This document shows positions 37,701 through 49,800 of a DNA stretch of 64,000 bases, in pieces. This DNA is from Acanthaster planci. Its lineage: Eukaryota > Echinodermata > Asteroidea > Valvatida > Acanthasteridae. Positions within the stretch are counted from its first letter, which is position 1; every line of letters starts with the position of its first letter. The notes beneath the pieces were generated by a model. The model did no database searches and was not told the DNA's origin. It worked only from the letters and a program-made list of their open reading frames with translations. The stretch is from assembly GCF_001949145.1 (NCBI RefSeq), contig NW_019091457.1:582986-646985 (forward strand). Direction: 5' to 3'. The position numbers and the translations under genes were made by a program.

Positions 37701-39078
37701 GAGCCCGCTCACTGCGCTCATCGCTCCTGATGACGGCACGAAAATAATCATAGACATCTCGGACTGTAATGTGACAGAGAAAGAGGAATAGCCGTTAACC
37801 ATGCCAACATGCAATCAAAATCCATAGCTAAATTTCCCTACGGTGGTCTATCAACCATCAGAAAGTGACAGTGCATCAGAAAGTGACAGCATGTCATCAA
37901 GCTGTGGTAAAAATACCTGCGCAAAGCACTGGTTCCTGCCGCGCTGCACCCATGCAAGAGAATGTGTGATGATGCATGATGGAGTGTGGCAACCAGTCTA
38001 TTCATGCCGCAGTGACCGTACATGTACGTGACCTCACGCATCTAAAAAAGGATGTTGCAAGACCTAACAAGTTAATTCACAAAACTTAGTTTCTTGTCTA
38101 TGTGTGTACAGGTATTTTCTGGTTTTAGGTTGTTTTCCTCTATATGAAGCAAGCGCATTTCCACAAAAATTCCTGCTGTGGTGCGCCGAGGTTCATCTGA
38201 TCACCGGGGCACAGCTGTTTGGATGCATCGACAATTACCAGAAGGATATGTGCAGAATTGTGTATTGCTTTGAAATAAACTTCAAGAGGATGAGAAATAA
38301 ACCCTATGCTAGTCCAAACATATGTATTAATTCACCATGGACAACGCAGTCGACATTAACCCTAACCCTCCTCAATCCTTCACCTGTTGGAGGATTGAGG
38401 AGGGTTGGGGTTAATTTAGTGAATACTGTCGAGTTTCATATACATGTATAATTCCATGTCATTTGTGGAACTCCTCTCTTGCCCATTTTTAGAAGAGGCT
38501 TGTTGTAACACACTCGAGCACGGACGGGGGGCAATGAGGAAATGGGGCAAAGTGACAGTAAAGCCGCCCAGGCCATTCACCATCTTATACATTATATTAT
38601 TGGAGCACATAATCTTTGCTTTTTTCTTCTGCTCTAGCATGTCTCGGCGTAGGTCCCAACTTTTGTTTAGTGTGTCCCATCCAAGGGTTACTTACTCAAC
38701 GCTGAATATCTGTTACTTGAACTTCTGTAACACTGAATGTCGAACGTCAAACGAGGAATAAGTAACTAACTTCACATCCGTGACACCGGTTATCATGGCT
38801 ATGGCCTAATTAATTTGGATGGTGCAGAAAAATTGGCAAACACGAGTGTCCGGAAATTGGGCACGGGTTTCGGCGGAAATTGACACCATTTGGGTCACTA
38901 TAAACTCACACTTGTCAGAATAGGATATTTGGACCACCGGATTCGGCCCGTCGTTTTGCGGCACCGCTTCCACGTCCTTCCAGTCTGGCCTGTCGCGATA
39001 GAGAACAAATGGCACGTCGCTGTCTGCATCAGAACAGTACGAGTCCACTTCAGCAGCAGCCATCTTAGCAGTCTGCAT
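34705..39078 (-). CDS. FNTA: FNTA, farnesyl/geranylgeranyl transferase type-1 alpha subunit
   Basis: Cytosolic alpha subunit shared by protein farnesyltransferase and geranylgeranyltransferase I, which attach isoprenoids to CAAX proteins. Exons on the minus strand: 38910-39078, 37649-37763, 37169-37273, 36714-36986, 35889-35951, 35361-35532, 34705-34824, all GT-AG and in frame (338 residues; human about 379, with a longer N-terminus). Signature sequences include [20 protein letters not shown] and five prenyltransferase-alpha repeats: [36 protein letters not shown] and NESAWNYLR. The Lys of DAKNYHAW (about residue 159), corresponding to the catalytic Lys164 of the mammalian enzyme, is present. 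The start could instead be the ATG at 39063 (AAGATGG), giving 333 residues. It is convergent with the TOPAZ1-like gene and divergent from complexin. Confidence 0.95.
38356..38414. repeat. Near-perfect hairpin with TTAACCCTAACCC arms
   Basis: The arm TTAACCCTAACCCTCCTCAA (from 38356) is complementary, with one mismatch, to TTGAGGAGGGTTGGGGTTAA (ending 38414), and the pairing extends inward (TCC/GGA). The loop is about 13 nt. It lies in intron 1 of FNTA. It may be a folded-back repeat; function is unknown. Confidence 0.65.
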
Positions 39079-40200
39079 CTTCAGAAGCTTCGTGCGCTGA
39101 GTTCTTTCTGAAATCACGGCTTCATTTCAGCATTCAGCCTCAGATTTCACTTTTCTTAATTTAGACCTCTGATCTGAGGATCTCCTGCTCCATCTGGTAA
39201 TTATCGTATAATGTCACATCGTAGTGTACTTTTTTTCATTTAACTACGGTAAATGCTTGAAACTGATTGCAGATCTAATTGGGAAGCCACTTTGATAACG
39301 AAAATATAATTTCATAAAAGGCAAAGTATTTGGCACCATAAAATTGTGTAGCGCCCTCTGTTAGTTCCTCGTGGGCTCGCGATTTTTTCTTAATATCATG
39401 GAAATATATAGTCTTCTGAGCCATTAAATATGATTATGTTGACTGCACGGTCCTCGTAACTGACACCCTATTTGTCGCGTTTTTTATATTTATACAGGGT
39501 TGGGCGATGTCAGATGTATCCAAATATACACAGTGCCCCTTTTTAAAAAGCTCAGTGGAAATGTCACGCCAAAGCATTCGAACATTTCGTAGCACACGCA
39601 CTTGAGAATGCACATAGCGCAAAGACAGAGAAGTCACCTTTTGTTCCCGTAAAGAGTTCTTTATGCCGCCAACACTGTGTGGACGCTCCTACGAAGAAAA
39701 AAACGAGAAAGAAAGATAAACAAATATCAGATTTTCTGAGGACAAGCAAGCAACTTTTTAAAGCCCCCTTTCCACCGCCCAACCGGCCCTCTCCCATGGT
39801 ACTACGGACCCTATGGGCTAGACAAACTTCGGGCAATATCCCAGTAATGATTTCCTCTTAAAGAGCAAAATATGCTGATAATAAACCCAGAAACAGTTCA
39901 CTATATATCAATGACGATTGTCTGTTGGAACAATATTATATCGGCTAATTAATTTTAAAAATTCTGATAACTTTGCATGACGTCATTTCAAACCGGAAGA
40001 GCCGGGGTCATTGACCAAGTCACGCTTCCAATTTTTGTGTACGTCAACAACATAACCCGCGAACCGTCGTGTCGTGATCGTATGGGTGTACATGGCCGGA
40101 CGTACGTGAGTACACGGCGTGCATATTGCCATTGTAATTCCTGCATACACATTGGGTAGCGATCGACACGTCGAGAACGTGAGCGCAGTCGGACCCATTT
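39079..40200. other. Intergenic region between FNTA and complexin
   Basis: Divergent intergenic region. FNTA 5' flank lies at the left and a CpG-richer block begins near 40020. No gene or clear repeat was recognised in between. Confidence 0.45.
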
Positions 40201-40351
40201 TCCCTTGTATCTGACCGGATAAGTGCTTGATGATGAAGGGATGCTGAACGGGTCTTCTGCAAGTCTTTAAGCTGTGGAGGATCTGACCGGCACGGCAGAG
40301 GTTTGCAGCTGTTCGGATCGGACGAGGCTGAGTGCAGATTCTTACAAATCG
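40201..40351 (+). promoter_or_regulatory. Probable complexin promoter and non-coding first exon
   Basis: A GC- and CpG-rich block (about 40050-40480) contains a strong plus-strand donor ACAAATCG|GTGAGTAGG after 40351. The sequence before it has only short ATG-led frames (near 40229), so a 5' UTR exon is likely. It would splice to the acceptor CCTTTCCAG ending at 43709, upstream of the complexin start codon. The left boundary is approximate. Confidence 0.45.
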
Positions 40352-40804
40352 GTGAGTAGGGTCTGGCAATGCGAGGGGCCGGCCGGGGGTGCCCGGGAAA
40401 GCGACTGTGGAGTGGGGGTCTGGGATGAACGCTCGCACCGTGCACGCACCGCGTATGCCGTGTACATTCCATGAGGACCTAGGTCCGGTCTAATCCCATT
40501 GTTTACATTTTGCTGGAACATGGCCCAACCAAATATAATGCCTGGACCACGGCTGGTTGGGTCTTTGCTCAATGGTTGGATTAGGTAGCACGACAACGAT
40601 TTGAACAAACCCTGAATTTGACATTAATGATCATGAGAGACATATGCTGTTGGTGATGTTGGTGATGTGGGAGGTCAGGAGGATAGGAAGATGAAGAAAT
40701 AGTGGTGTGATATGATGATATATAATATCCAAGCATTTATAAAGGCTCATACATGTAGTAATTAGTATCTAACAAGGTCAGTTATTCAAAGGCACAGATA
40801 ATTT

Positions 40805-41009
40805 GGAAAGAGTTCCACATACGGAAAACACTTGATGCCCCTTTGCACAAACCTGTGAGACTTGTCTGAAAAAACTTGTTTTCTAAGTAGATGCTTGAGA
40901 ATTTCCCTAGCTTGATTTCACATTTTAGGATTGTTTTCATCCCCCAATGGCTGTTTAGAGATGTTTAGGGAAAATTAGTGTTGTCTGTGCCGTATGTGGA
41001 ACTCTTTCC
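40805..41009. mobile_element. MITE, GGAAAGAGTTCC family, copy 2 with 8-bp target duplication
   Basis: The left end GGAAAGAGTTCCACATACGG and right end CCGTATGTGGAACTCTTTCC are perfectly inverted over 20 bp. GATAATTT flanks both ends, a perfect 8-bp target-site duplication. An 8-bp duplication is typical of hAT-type (and some P-type) transposases. It is about 205 bp long and non-coding. Confidence 0.8.
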
Positions 41010-41119
41010 GATAATTTTATTTCCATTATCCCTGCTCATTGGGCTCACGACTCCTGAGCATTCCTGAGACCATCTCGGTTCCCTGGGGAGTATACCAGCC
41101 TGCCGCTGCTATATTATGC

Positions 41120-41303
41120 ACAGATGGCTAAGGATAATAACTATACCTCCCCTCACGGGTTCATGTGTATGCCTGGGTGGAGAGAGGCACATTGGGTTGA
41201 GGTGACTTGCCCAATGCCACACCATATAACCACCTGCAAGAATTTGAACCCCCGGCCTTATGATCGAAAGCTACAAACCCTAACCTCTAGGCCACATGTC
41301 TCT
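41120..41303 (-). mobile_element. tRNA-derived SINE
   Basis: Read on the minus strand from about 41303, it shows an A-box-like TGGCCTAGAGG and a B box GGTTCAAATTC about 40 nt later, the internal RNA polymerase III promoter of tRNA-derived SINEs. After that come GGCAAGTCACCTCAACCCAA and GCCTCTCTCCACCCAGGC, a SINE-body type of sequence. It cannot be a functional tRNA because no acceptor stem closes. Boundaries are approximate. Confidence 0.6.
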
Positions 41304-42842
41304 GTGATGTGGTGGTGGTCATGGCGATGATTAATGTTGTGGAGGTCACTGTGGTGAAAATCATGGTTAAAATGGTGATCCTCTTGCTCAGGTCTTGTAG
41401 ATTGATGTGTCACCATGGTAAAAGATGGTGAAGATGATACTGGCAATGATGCTGCTAGGGCTCTTTTTTTTTAATCTTGCTTTAAAATCAGAAAAGAAAT
41501 GTCTGTTTGGAAAATTGGACAGTATACATGTACTTGCACTGGACTACTATCCATTCCCACCCAGAGAGAAACTAGAGTTTATAATTAAGGGAATAAATAT
41601 GTGCTTGGCTTGTCTTAACTGTGCTTTTAAGACCTGTTCAGGAGAATGGACACAGCATTATCAGCGTTCGTTCTCCTGAGCCGGTCCTAAACATCAGTCT
41701 AAAATTGGCCGGGTACATATTTATTCCCATTTATAAATGCCCTTTATTCAGAGAGTCAAACGAAATCAACATACAGTGGATTTCCAATGATTTTTTTCTA
41801 AAACTTTTCTTTCATTTTCCCAAACACCCCCGTCCATTTTTTGGTGTATTCCTTTTGAAAGTCGTCCAATAGAATCCCTTTCAAAGAACTTGGCATGCGC
41901 ATGGCATGTCACATGCACACTGACTCTTGACCAATCAGACCCGATTACACTGTCTCGTGTCCATGTGTAAGTATGTGATTTACGCAGTGGGCAGTATCAC
42001 TTCTCAGCGGGCATTAATGTACACAGTCATGTGACACGTTTCGACTAATAGGAATAGAAAAACTGTCCCGGATATTTATGAATACGTAATAAAGAAAACC
42101 TCATTGAATCACGTTTAAAACCAGTGTACTATTTCTCTTCAGAATTAGGAACTTATAAATTGCCAAAATGCATGGATTACTTATTATCAAAGGCAGTACA
42201 ATGCAAGACATCTTTGCAGTTTGACTGTTTAAACATTGAAGATACATGTACATATATTGTGTTGCCAGCCTGTAGAAGTTTAATTCGTCCCATATTTTTT
42301 TATGAAATTGACATTAAATGTCACTGGAAACTACCAGTACGGCAAAGATATCATAGCAGTGAAAATTAAAACAGTTGATTTTAAATGGTTTTCAGCACTT
42401 GGTTGGCTGAAAGTACATGTACTTGAAAAATGCCAAACATTTCGATGTTGAGGTATTTTAATCATAGACCCAATGCCAGTTCATTTATTATCATTTTCTG
42501 ACATTTTTTCTTCCTTTTTTTGTGTGTGAATCATTTATAAAAGAACCTTCATATTTAGAGTATTTGTAAACAATAGTAAAAGCCAACATCACTCCATTAT
42601 GTGCAAGGCAGCACGACTGCACTTTTTCTTCAAATACAGTTCCATAAATTTAATCATGAATTTATGAGAACTTGTGTACTGTGCATGATGGAGTGTTCTA
42701 ATGTGCAGTAATAGATTCCATGCTTGCTTGTGGGGATTAGGCTGAATTTTATGAAATAGTTAAGCAGAGAATATTAGGCAGTATTACTTAGGCTGAAAAA
42801 AAATTTAAAAATTGGGAATTCATGGCTATCTGACCCATCTGG

Positions 42843-42940
42843 ATAATAATAATAATAATAATAATTGACATTTATAAAGCGCCCAATCCATCAAGCTGCT
42901 CCCAGGCGCTGTACATCAAAATATAGATAAATAAATATAA
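42843..42940 (+). repeat. (AAT)n plus AAAGCGCC...GGCGCT dispersed repeat
   Basis: (ATA)n is followed by TTTATAAAGCGCCCAATCC and then CAGGCGCTGTACATC. It pairs in style with the reverse-oriented copy at 2051-2123. Probably the tail of an interspersed element; the family is unknown. Confidence 0.45.
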
Positions 42941-43876
42941 CCTACATGTACCATCATCAAAATCAATACTAAAAAACTAAAAATGCTTGGATTTGTTGCC
43001 TCCACATGCTTGTACATGTGTATTGTTAGCTTGACCTTCGTTTGACACATTTTAGCCAGTAACCGAGGATGTATTTTAAGAAAACAAACTTGACTTCTAG
43101 TGAATTAAACTGGGTAAGGAAACTTCAGTAATTTAACACAGGTAACGAAGTAGTGCTCTTTATGGCTCTCAGAAATGAACATAGTCGATTCACTAACACA
43201 GGGTTTAAAAAGTTGGATTTTTTTTCCTACCCACATCATTTCCCACCCACACGTAGATAATTTGGCAGGTCTTTTCCATGAATTCACAGTAATTGCTTTT
43301 TCTTCTCCCATCCAAATATTATGTTTGAAGCAAACTTTAAAAGGTTATCAGTTAATGAAATGAAAAAGACCGAACATTGGGCTGATTTTATGTGTTTTAT
43401 TTATTATTTTTTTTTTTACTTTTTGTTTTTTTGATGAACAAAATTTATCAGTTCAGCAAATCTTTGATTCATCCTCTCCAAAAAATAAAAATTTGGAGGG
43501 GATTAATGTCAAGTTACCAAAACTTTTATTTTTGGTCCTTGACTGTCACGTTGGATTATTTTACAACACACCATTCACAGGCCAGGAGATTGAACTTTCC
43601 ATGTCGCTCCTGTTATGGCAAGGGATTATGCACTTGAGATGAGCCCCACTTTCAATTTACAGGATTTGTCAGTTTTCAACCTGCGTCTCCTTCCCCTGTT
43701 CCTTTCCAGATCCTAGAAATTGCCTCAGAGGTCCCCTGGCCAAGTCTCTCAAGACTCCAGCACGGTAATTCCTTTTTTTGGTCCTTGCACTGGACTGAGG
43801 ACCCCTCAGCAGAAATCCTGATCCGGAATCACGCCCGTCTGTGCATCGACACGTACACGTCCTTTAATTTCCCAAG

Positions 43877-46800
43877 ATGGCAGGCATGGCGGCGAAGATG
43901 ATTTTGGGGAATAAGTTAGATAGTGTTAAAGGTAAAGGAAAAAATCAGTTTTTTTTTTTACTGTTAAAGTGGTAATCCTTGATTCTTGTGGTGTGTTTTC
44001 CCTAAAGCTGCGTAGTGAGGAGCCTCAACCTTGCTCCGTTGACTGCTGCCAAGCCACTGCTTTGTGGTCTTGTAGCATCAGTAGTTTGGGTTACCGGCCA
44101 AAATGGCTTCATTGATTGGTAAGTTGTCAGGCAGGTCCCACCCGGAGCTGCCTGCTGATTGGAGATCTCAACTCAATTCAACAGATTTCACCCACATGTC
44201 AGGCAGGTCCCACCTTGAGCTGCCTGCTGATTGGAGATCTCAACTTGATTCAACAGATTTCACCCACACTTTCATCTTAAAATTGTGAAATATCAAGCAA
44301 TATGATGGTGTTTGCGTGTACTAACACTTTTTGGGAATCAGTAACTCCACATGTGTATTTGCGACTGTTCACTGGTGTACCAGGCATGAAGAATCAATCT
44401 TAAAATGATCAAGCTAATCCTAAAATTAATCCTAACCCCCCCCCCAAAAAAAACACAAGAGTCCAAAAATAGGAATTCTGCTATAAAAGGCATCAGATGT
44501 GTGGTCATTCACACAGGCAGAAAACTATGGAATGCCCAAAATACATTCCAAAGCAGCACAGGAGAAGGCAACATGCCAGAATCAAGGATTGCCCATTGAT
44601 GTCCAATAGGTCGTCCTTAGATTGGGTCAGTGTTACCCATCTTATGATTGGCTGAGATCTGTACAGTTACTGTTTTTCTGCAGTTTGCATTATAACCTTA
44701 CCTGCTTTTTTCCTTCCACTTACCGACTATTTTAGTATGTTTTGCATGCTTGTCTGTCATCTGTCCTTGAAGTATTTCCACAATCAAAATCGTTCACATA
44801 TATGCACTCTTTTGACTCTTTTGATAAATGTAAATGTTTGGATCTATGAGTAAGCTAAACACCTGTGTAACAAGCAGTATGCATGAACAAATATGTACAT
44901 GTATTTGTATATAGAACAACTAACTACAATTCAAGCAAGTTTTGCATCACTAAAATATTACCGTCAGAAAGAAAAGAGCGTATGTACATCTAAAACTCTT
45001 ATTTTTGTTACATGTATGTATTCAGCATGAAAACAGTGGAATAATAAAATGTGTAAGTACATGTATACCCAAATGGAAGGACAAAAGCAAGACGTGCCTG
45101 GAACTGAAGATAGTTCACATAAATACCTCTTCCCGAAAGCCTTAAAAATGTCAAATACTGTGGCTGTGAATAAAAATACAGATGTGCATTACGATGCAAA
45201 TTTTACATTTTAAGCATGTTTAAAATGGAGTTGAGAACAAAACGGAAGGACAAATATAAATAGATACAACTTGCTTTGGATTTCTGACAGGCTCTCTACA
45301 GGAGTCTTTTCTGTGGCTAAGCATTATTTTTTTCTGTGGAGCAGCTGTGTAATATTCACGTAGGCCTATTTTCTGAAAGAAACAGTTCAAATAAGGGGAA
45401 AATAATTAGTGGAAAACATGCAAGTCCTTTTTGTCCCTGTGGGGGTTCCCCCTGGGTTTTAATCAGAAGGCTCTTGTGAGCGTTGCCAGGTTTGTGAAAA
45501 GTGTCCGTGATCCGCGGACACAATAATACATGTTCGTTCCTTTTCACCTGTCCACCCACACGTTTAAATGCATGTGTTTCAGTGATTGATATTTCACTAC
45601 CAAACCATTCTGGGAATGTTGCCTCGTTTGAAAAAAAAAGGAGAAAGAAAGAAGTCAACAAGATATCGGGAACCAACTTGTGCTGTGTGTTCTAATCATT
45701 CTCCAAAATTAAGATGTTAATAAATGTTCCTGTACTTAAACTGAAATATCCAGATGGCCATCTCTGCTGTACTGGATTTAAGAATAAATTTAAACAATTG
45801 CAATGCTTTTGATTCTGTTTACATGTATTCATAAGAACAGCTATCGGAATACATGTATGTATGTGGTACTTAATTTGGAATGTCATCTGCACTTCTACAA
45901 GACACCCACGAAATCTCACTGCCATGGTCTCTGTGTTGGTGTGTGCTTTGAAATCCATCCACCGAATTTGCAAACTGAACCAGGCCAAGCGAGGTGCGGT
46001 TCTCCCTCTTGACATTTTCGATGTTAATTTTTTTTCCTTCTGTTCCAGAATGAAATTCTAGTCAACCATTTCTTTTATCGTTGGTGTTTTGCTTGCATGT
46101 AAAAACACCAAAATTAAGTTACCTGGCACAGTACTGATGTATGTAATGATAGATTGGGAAAAAAAACACCACAAAAGTGATTTCAGAGGGTTTATTTTTT
46201 GTGCAATCAGATAAAATGTCAAAGTGAAACTAAAATGTTCCAAATCAATGTGTTGACTTGTCGTCTACCGTACACATATTGCACAGTTCGTTTGGAGACT
46301 CTATTTACTATTTTCATAAATCAGCTCTATTCAGACAAATCTTAATATCACGCCCTGGGTTTGTCAATGTATTTGCTACATGTGTTCCCCGCATCTATCG
46401 TCACTTTTTTATCATTTTATTTACACTGGCTATTCAGCAGACTGACGTTGGATGTCAACCATTTCTCTTGCCTGTGCTGCTCACTACCCAGGCCTTTTCA
46501 GTTGATATGGGTCTGCTGTTAATCAATACAGACTATTGAAATTAGTTGCTGTGTGTGTGCTGGAAGGTCTGTGTAATTCACTGTGCAGAGTGTTTAGAGA
46601 TTCAAGCTCAACTCAGCAGCATGTGCTGCTTTGATGCTTCAATTCTAGTATGTACAGTACAAAAAAAAAACAATCAATCCGTATTTAATTTTGTGGCGAT
46701 GTGGCTTCTGTTGCAATTCACACATTCATTTTCAAAAGGACTTCAAGTTTAATGAGAACAGTATCATCCATGATACAGGTTCTGTACATACCCGTAGGAA

Positions 46801-49800
46801 GTATATGGGTATATTTTGTACACATGCTTAGCACAGAAATTATTCACTTAGTGGAGATCAGTTACCATTCAAAAATTTATGTTGTACTGTATAGCATTTT
46901 AAAGTGGTGCCTGACTGCATTTTCCTTATCACATAAATTTGCCAAGCCGTCATTTGTGAAAGAGTTCCATGAAATTGTTGCCCGGATTATATAATTTTCT
47001 CAGTCTAGGAGCTTACAAGAAATGGATCTCGCCTAATAAAAACGTTTTTTCCACTCCTTTTCATTCGGGGAAAAGAAGTAAAAACCTGGGACCTTTAGGT
47101 GTTGTAGAAAGCAAAATTCCTAATGGTTTCTCTGCTAATTATTGTACTTTAGGAGTTCGGATTTTAGGAGTAGACCTCTAAAATCCCCTGATGGTGGAAG
47201 AGAAAAGAGAGGACATTATTCTCTTGAGGTTGCCTTGCTCCAAGAATAATAAATTGGCTGCACTGAACATTCCCCTAGGTATTAGCCTTTCTCCGCTAAT
47301 TACTTCTGCCCCCCAAAGCACCGTACATTTTCGTTGCAGCAGGAAATTGATTGTGAAATGTTACCTCTTACTTCACACGTCCCATGTAAAGAACACTACT
47401 TAATGGTGCACATATGTCTGCATTTTGCCATTTTGTGGAAAGTCATAGTTCTACATGTGCATTGAAATAATTTGGATGATGAGTTTTTACATGTGACTGC
47501 CTCAGTATTTGGATCATATGTGTTAGAATAGCCGGGCCATAGGGTTTGATGGAAAATGCTAAAAGAGGCCTAGATCAAAGCATGTATTTGATCTCTCAGC
47601 CTTCATGAAGCTGTGATGACTGAATTAATTTTATCATGGGTCAATAAGGTGGGACCATAATACGTGCACAGTTATTTTCAAGATTTCCAACCTGCCTTGT
47701 TAGGTTCTACCCAATGAATAGTGAATTGAATCCCGTAATTCTAAACGCGCTAGCCTCATGGCATCCGTTACCCGGTGCAAGCCCCGCCATTGTCAGGCCG
47801 CCATTATGCAGTTTATGTCCCCTTTGTGGGGAGTCAATCCCTCTCTGAAACGTAGCCGCTGCCTATACCCTGGGCGAGGCAGCCCTGTCGCCTAACTGTT
47901 TTTGTGTCTGTGTGCACGCGTTATCCATCTGGGGGGCTTGCCTTACCATGCTGATCCCTGTTCGGCACTGCATCGTGGGATGTTGATGACTCGGACCACC
48001 TCCTACTGTGTATCGCGCAATGGTAAATGCAATTATCCATGGATTCTGTTGTGCAGCACCCGCGCTTCCTGCGGAGTGAGACATAACATGTTCTGCACCC
48101 ACAACGGCATCGTCAGAGCCTGCTGGTGTTTATGCAGATTCAATCCTCCCTCCCCTGGCCTGTTCTTACAAGTTATCTGCTTCATATGTCAACAACATTT
48201 GTTTTCCCTTTGAGACTACAAATTCATCCAGAGATCTGTTTTTTTATTTACTTATTTTATGGACTCTGTATTGTATTACCTCTTGTATAAAACTCGGCCC
48301 ATTATTAACCTTGGATACCATAAATTTTGTCTCTCACCCAAACAGGTGAAATGTATGTATTTAGCTCTTGATTTGTTTGAAGATCTGTTACTGTCAGCAC
48401 CAGCGGGGTTTTGATTTTGATGGAGTGGGGAAGGGGAGCCACCATACCACCCCCATTCACCAAAAGGTGTAAGACAAAGCTCATGTGTGTATATCAAAAA
48501 GATTAGACGTACATGTAAATGGCTTTAAAAAAAAATGGAAATCAGTGTACTAAACTTCAAAAGAAACAAACAAACAAACACCCCAACACCCCAACAAACA
48601 AACAAACAAACAAACACCCCCACACCCCAACAAACAAACAAACAAACAACCCCAACACCCCAACAAACAAACAAACACCCCAACAAACAAACAAACAAAC
48701 AAAAATTGTACTATATTTACTATGAATCTTCCAGTTTTGAAACTTGCATGTCCATTTGTTTTTTTCCTGAAACCCCCTCCCCCCTGGAGAAAATATCCCA
48801 CATATGCCACTGACCACCACTCACCAAGAAATGTTGAAGTAATCAGGCAGATATAATCAGGAAGATATCGCATGCTTCCGGCCCTTCACTTCAGTGGCAT
48901 TTGTTGGTATGCCACGAAATACTTCATCTGTTAGGATGGACCACTAAATTGTAGGCATCTCAGTCATCCGCTTGAATAAATGTAACTTGCTTCATTACCA
49001 TTTAGATTGCCTCTGTAAGTGAGGGGAAAGTTTTCCAGGAGAATTTTTCTCTTTTTTCAACCCCCCCTTCAGACCATGTTTTTTGGCCAAATATATAGAA
49101 GCATATTTTAGAAGACATCCCTTGAAATGCCAGTACATTCCCTTGGATAAACAGCATTATCTAGGGACTCGAGAAACTGGTATAAGCATTTTGGGGGGTT
49201 TGTTTTGAATAACCATTTCTGAATCAGGAAAGCAAGAGAACCAATGTAAATATGTTGAGAGTAAAAAGAACCCTTTTTTTTTTTTTTTTTTTTGCTATGT
49301 CATATATGTCTTGTCTGCCCAAATAGTGTGATTTTTCACTTTGTGTTCTCCTTCGGTACTGCAGGCCTTTGATTTATTTTTTATCCGTATTTTGATCTAG
49401 TACAGCAGCAGAGAAAATCTCCAGTTACTTGAATGGCACAGCATTTTCACAGAATTTTTGTAAAAGAATTAATTCCCATTCATGGGAATTGTCATATTTC
49501 AGTAAGGGACCAGTGGCTTTTGAACTGCTTAAACTTGGTGGAGTTCTTGTCCCCAGTTTTCTCAAATAATAAGCATATAATTGTATACTAAACAAACTGG
49601 TTGAACAGTTGTAACATGCTTACAGTATACCGGTATATATGTGTTTGAGTTGGCCCCCAGAACCACCTTCACGTATGGCACACGCATTATCGTCATGGGG
49701 CCATAATGCATGCATGCGTGCACCCATTGAACATCACTCCCAGCGACATCCCTGATATTGCTAATTACATGGACAGCATGCACGGCACATTTGGGGGTCT

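Noticed and set aside
41220-41300. Possible tRNA gene (A and B boxes)
   Set aside because: No closing acceptor stem or clear anticodon arm, and SINE-body sequence follows.
48550-48873. Cys/Val-rich minus frame of 107 codons
   Set aside because: Translation of the (GTTT)n/GGGGTG minisatellite, not a gene.
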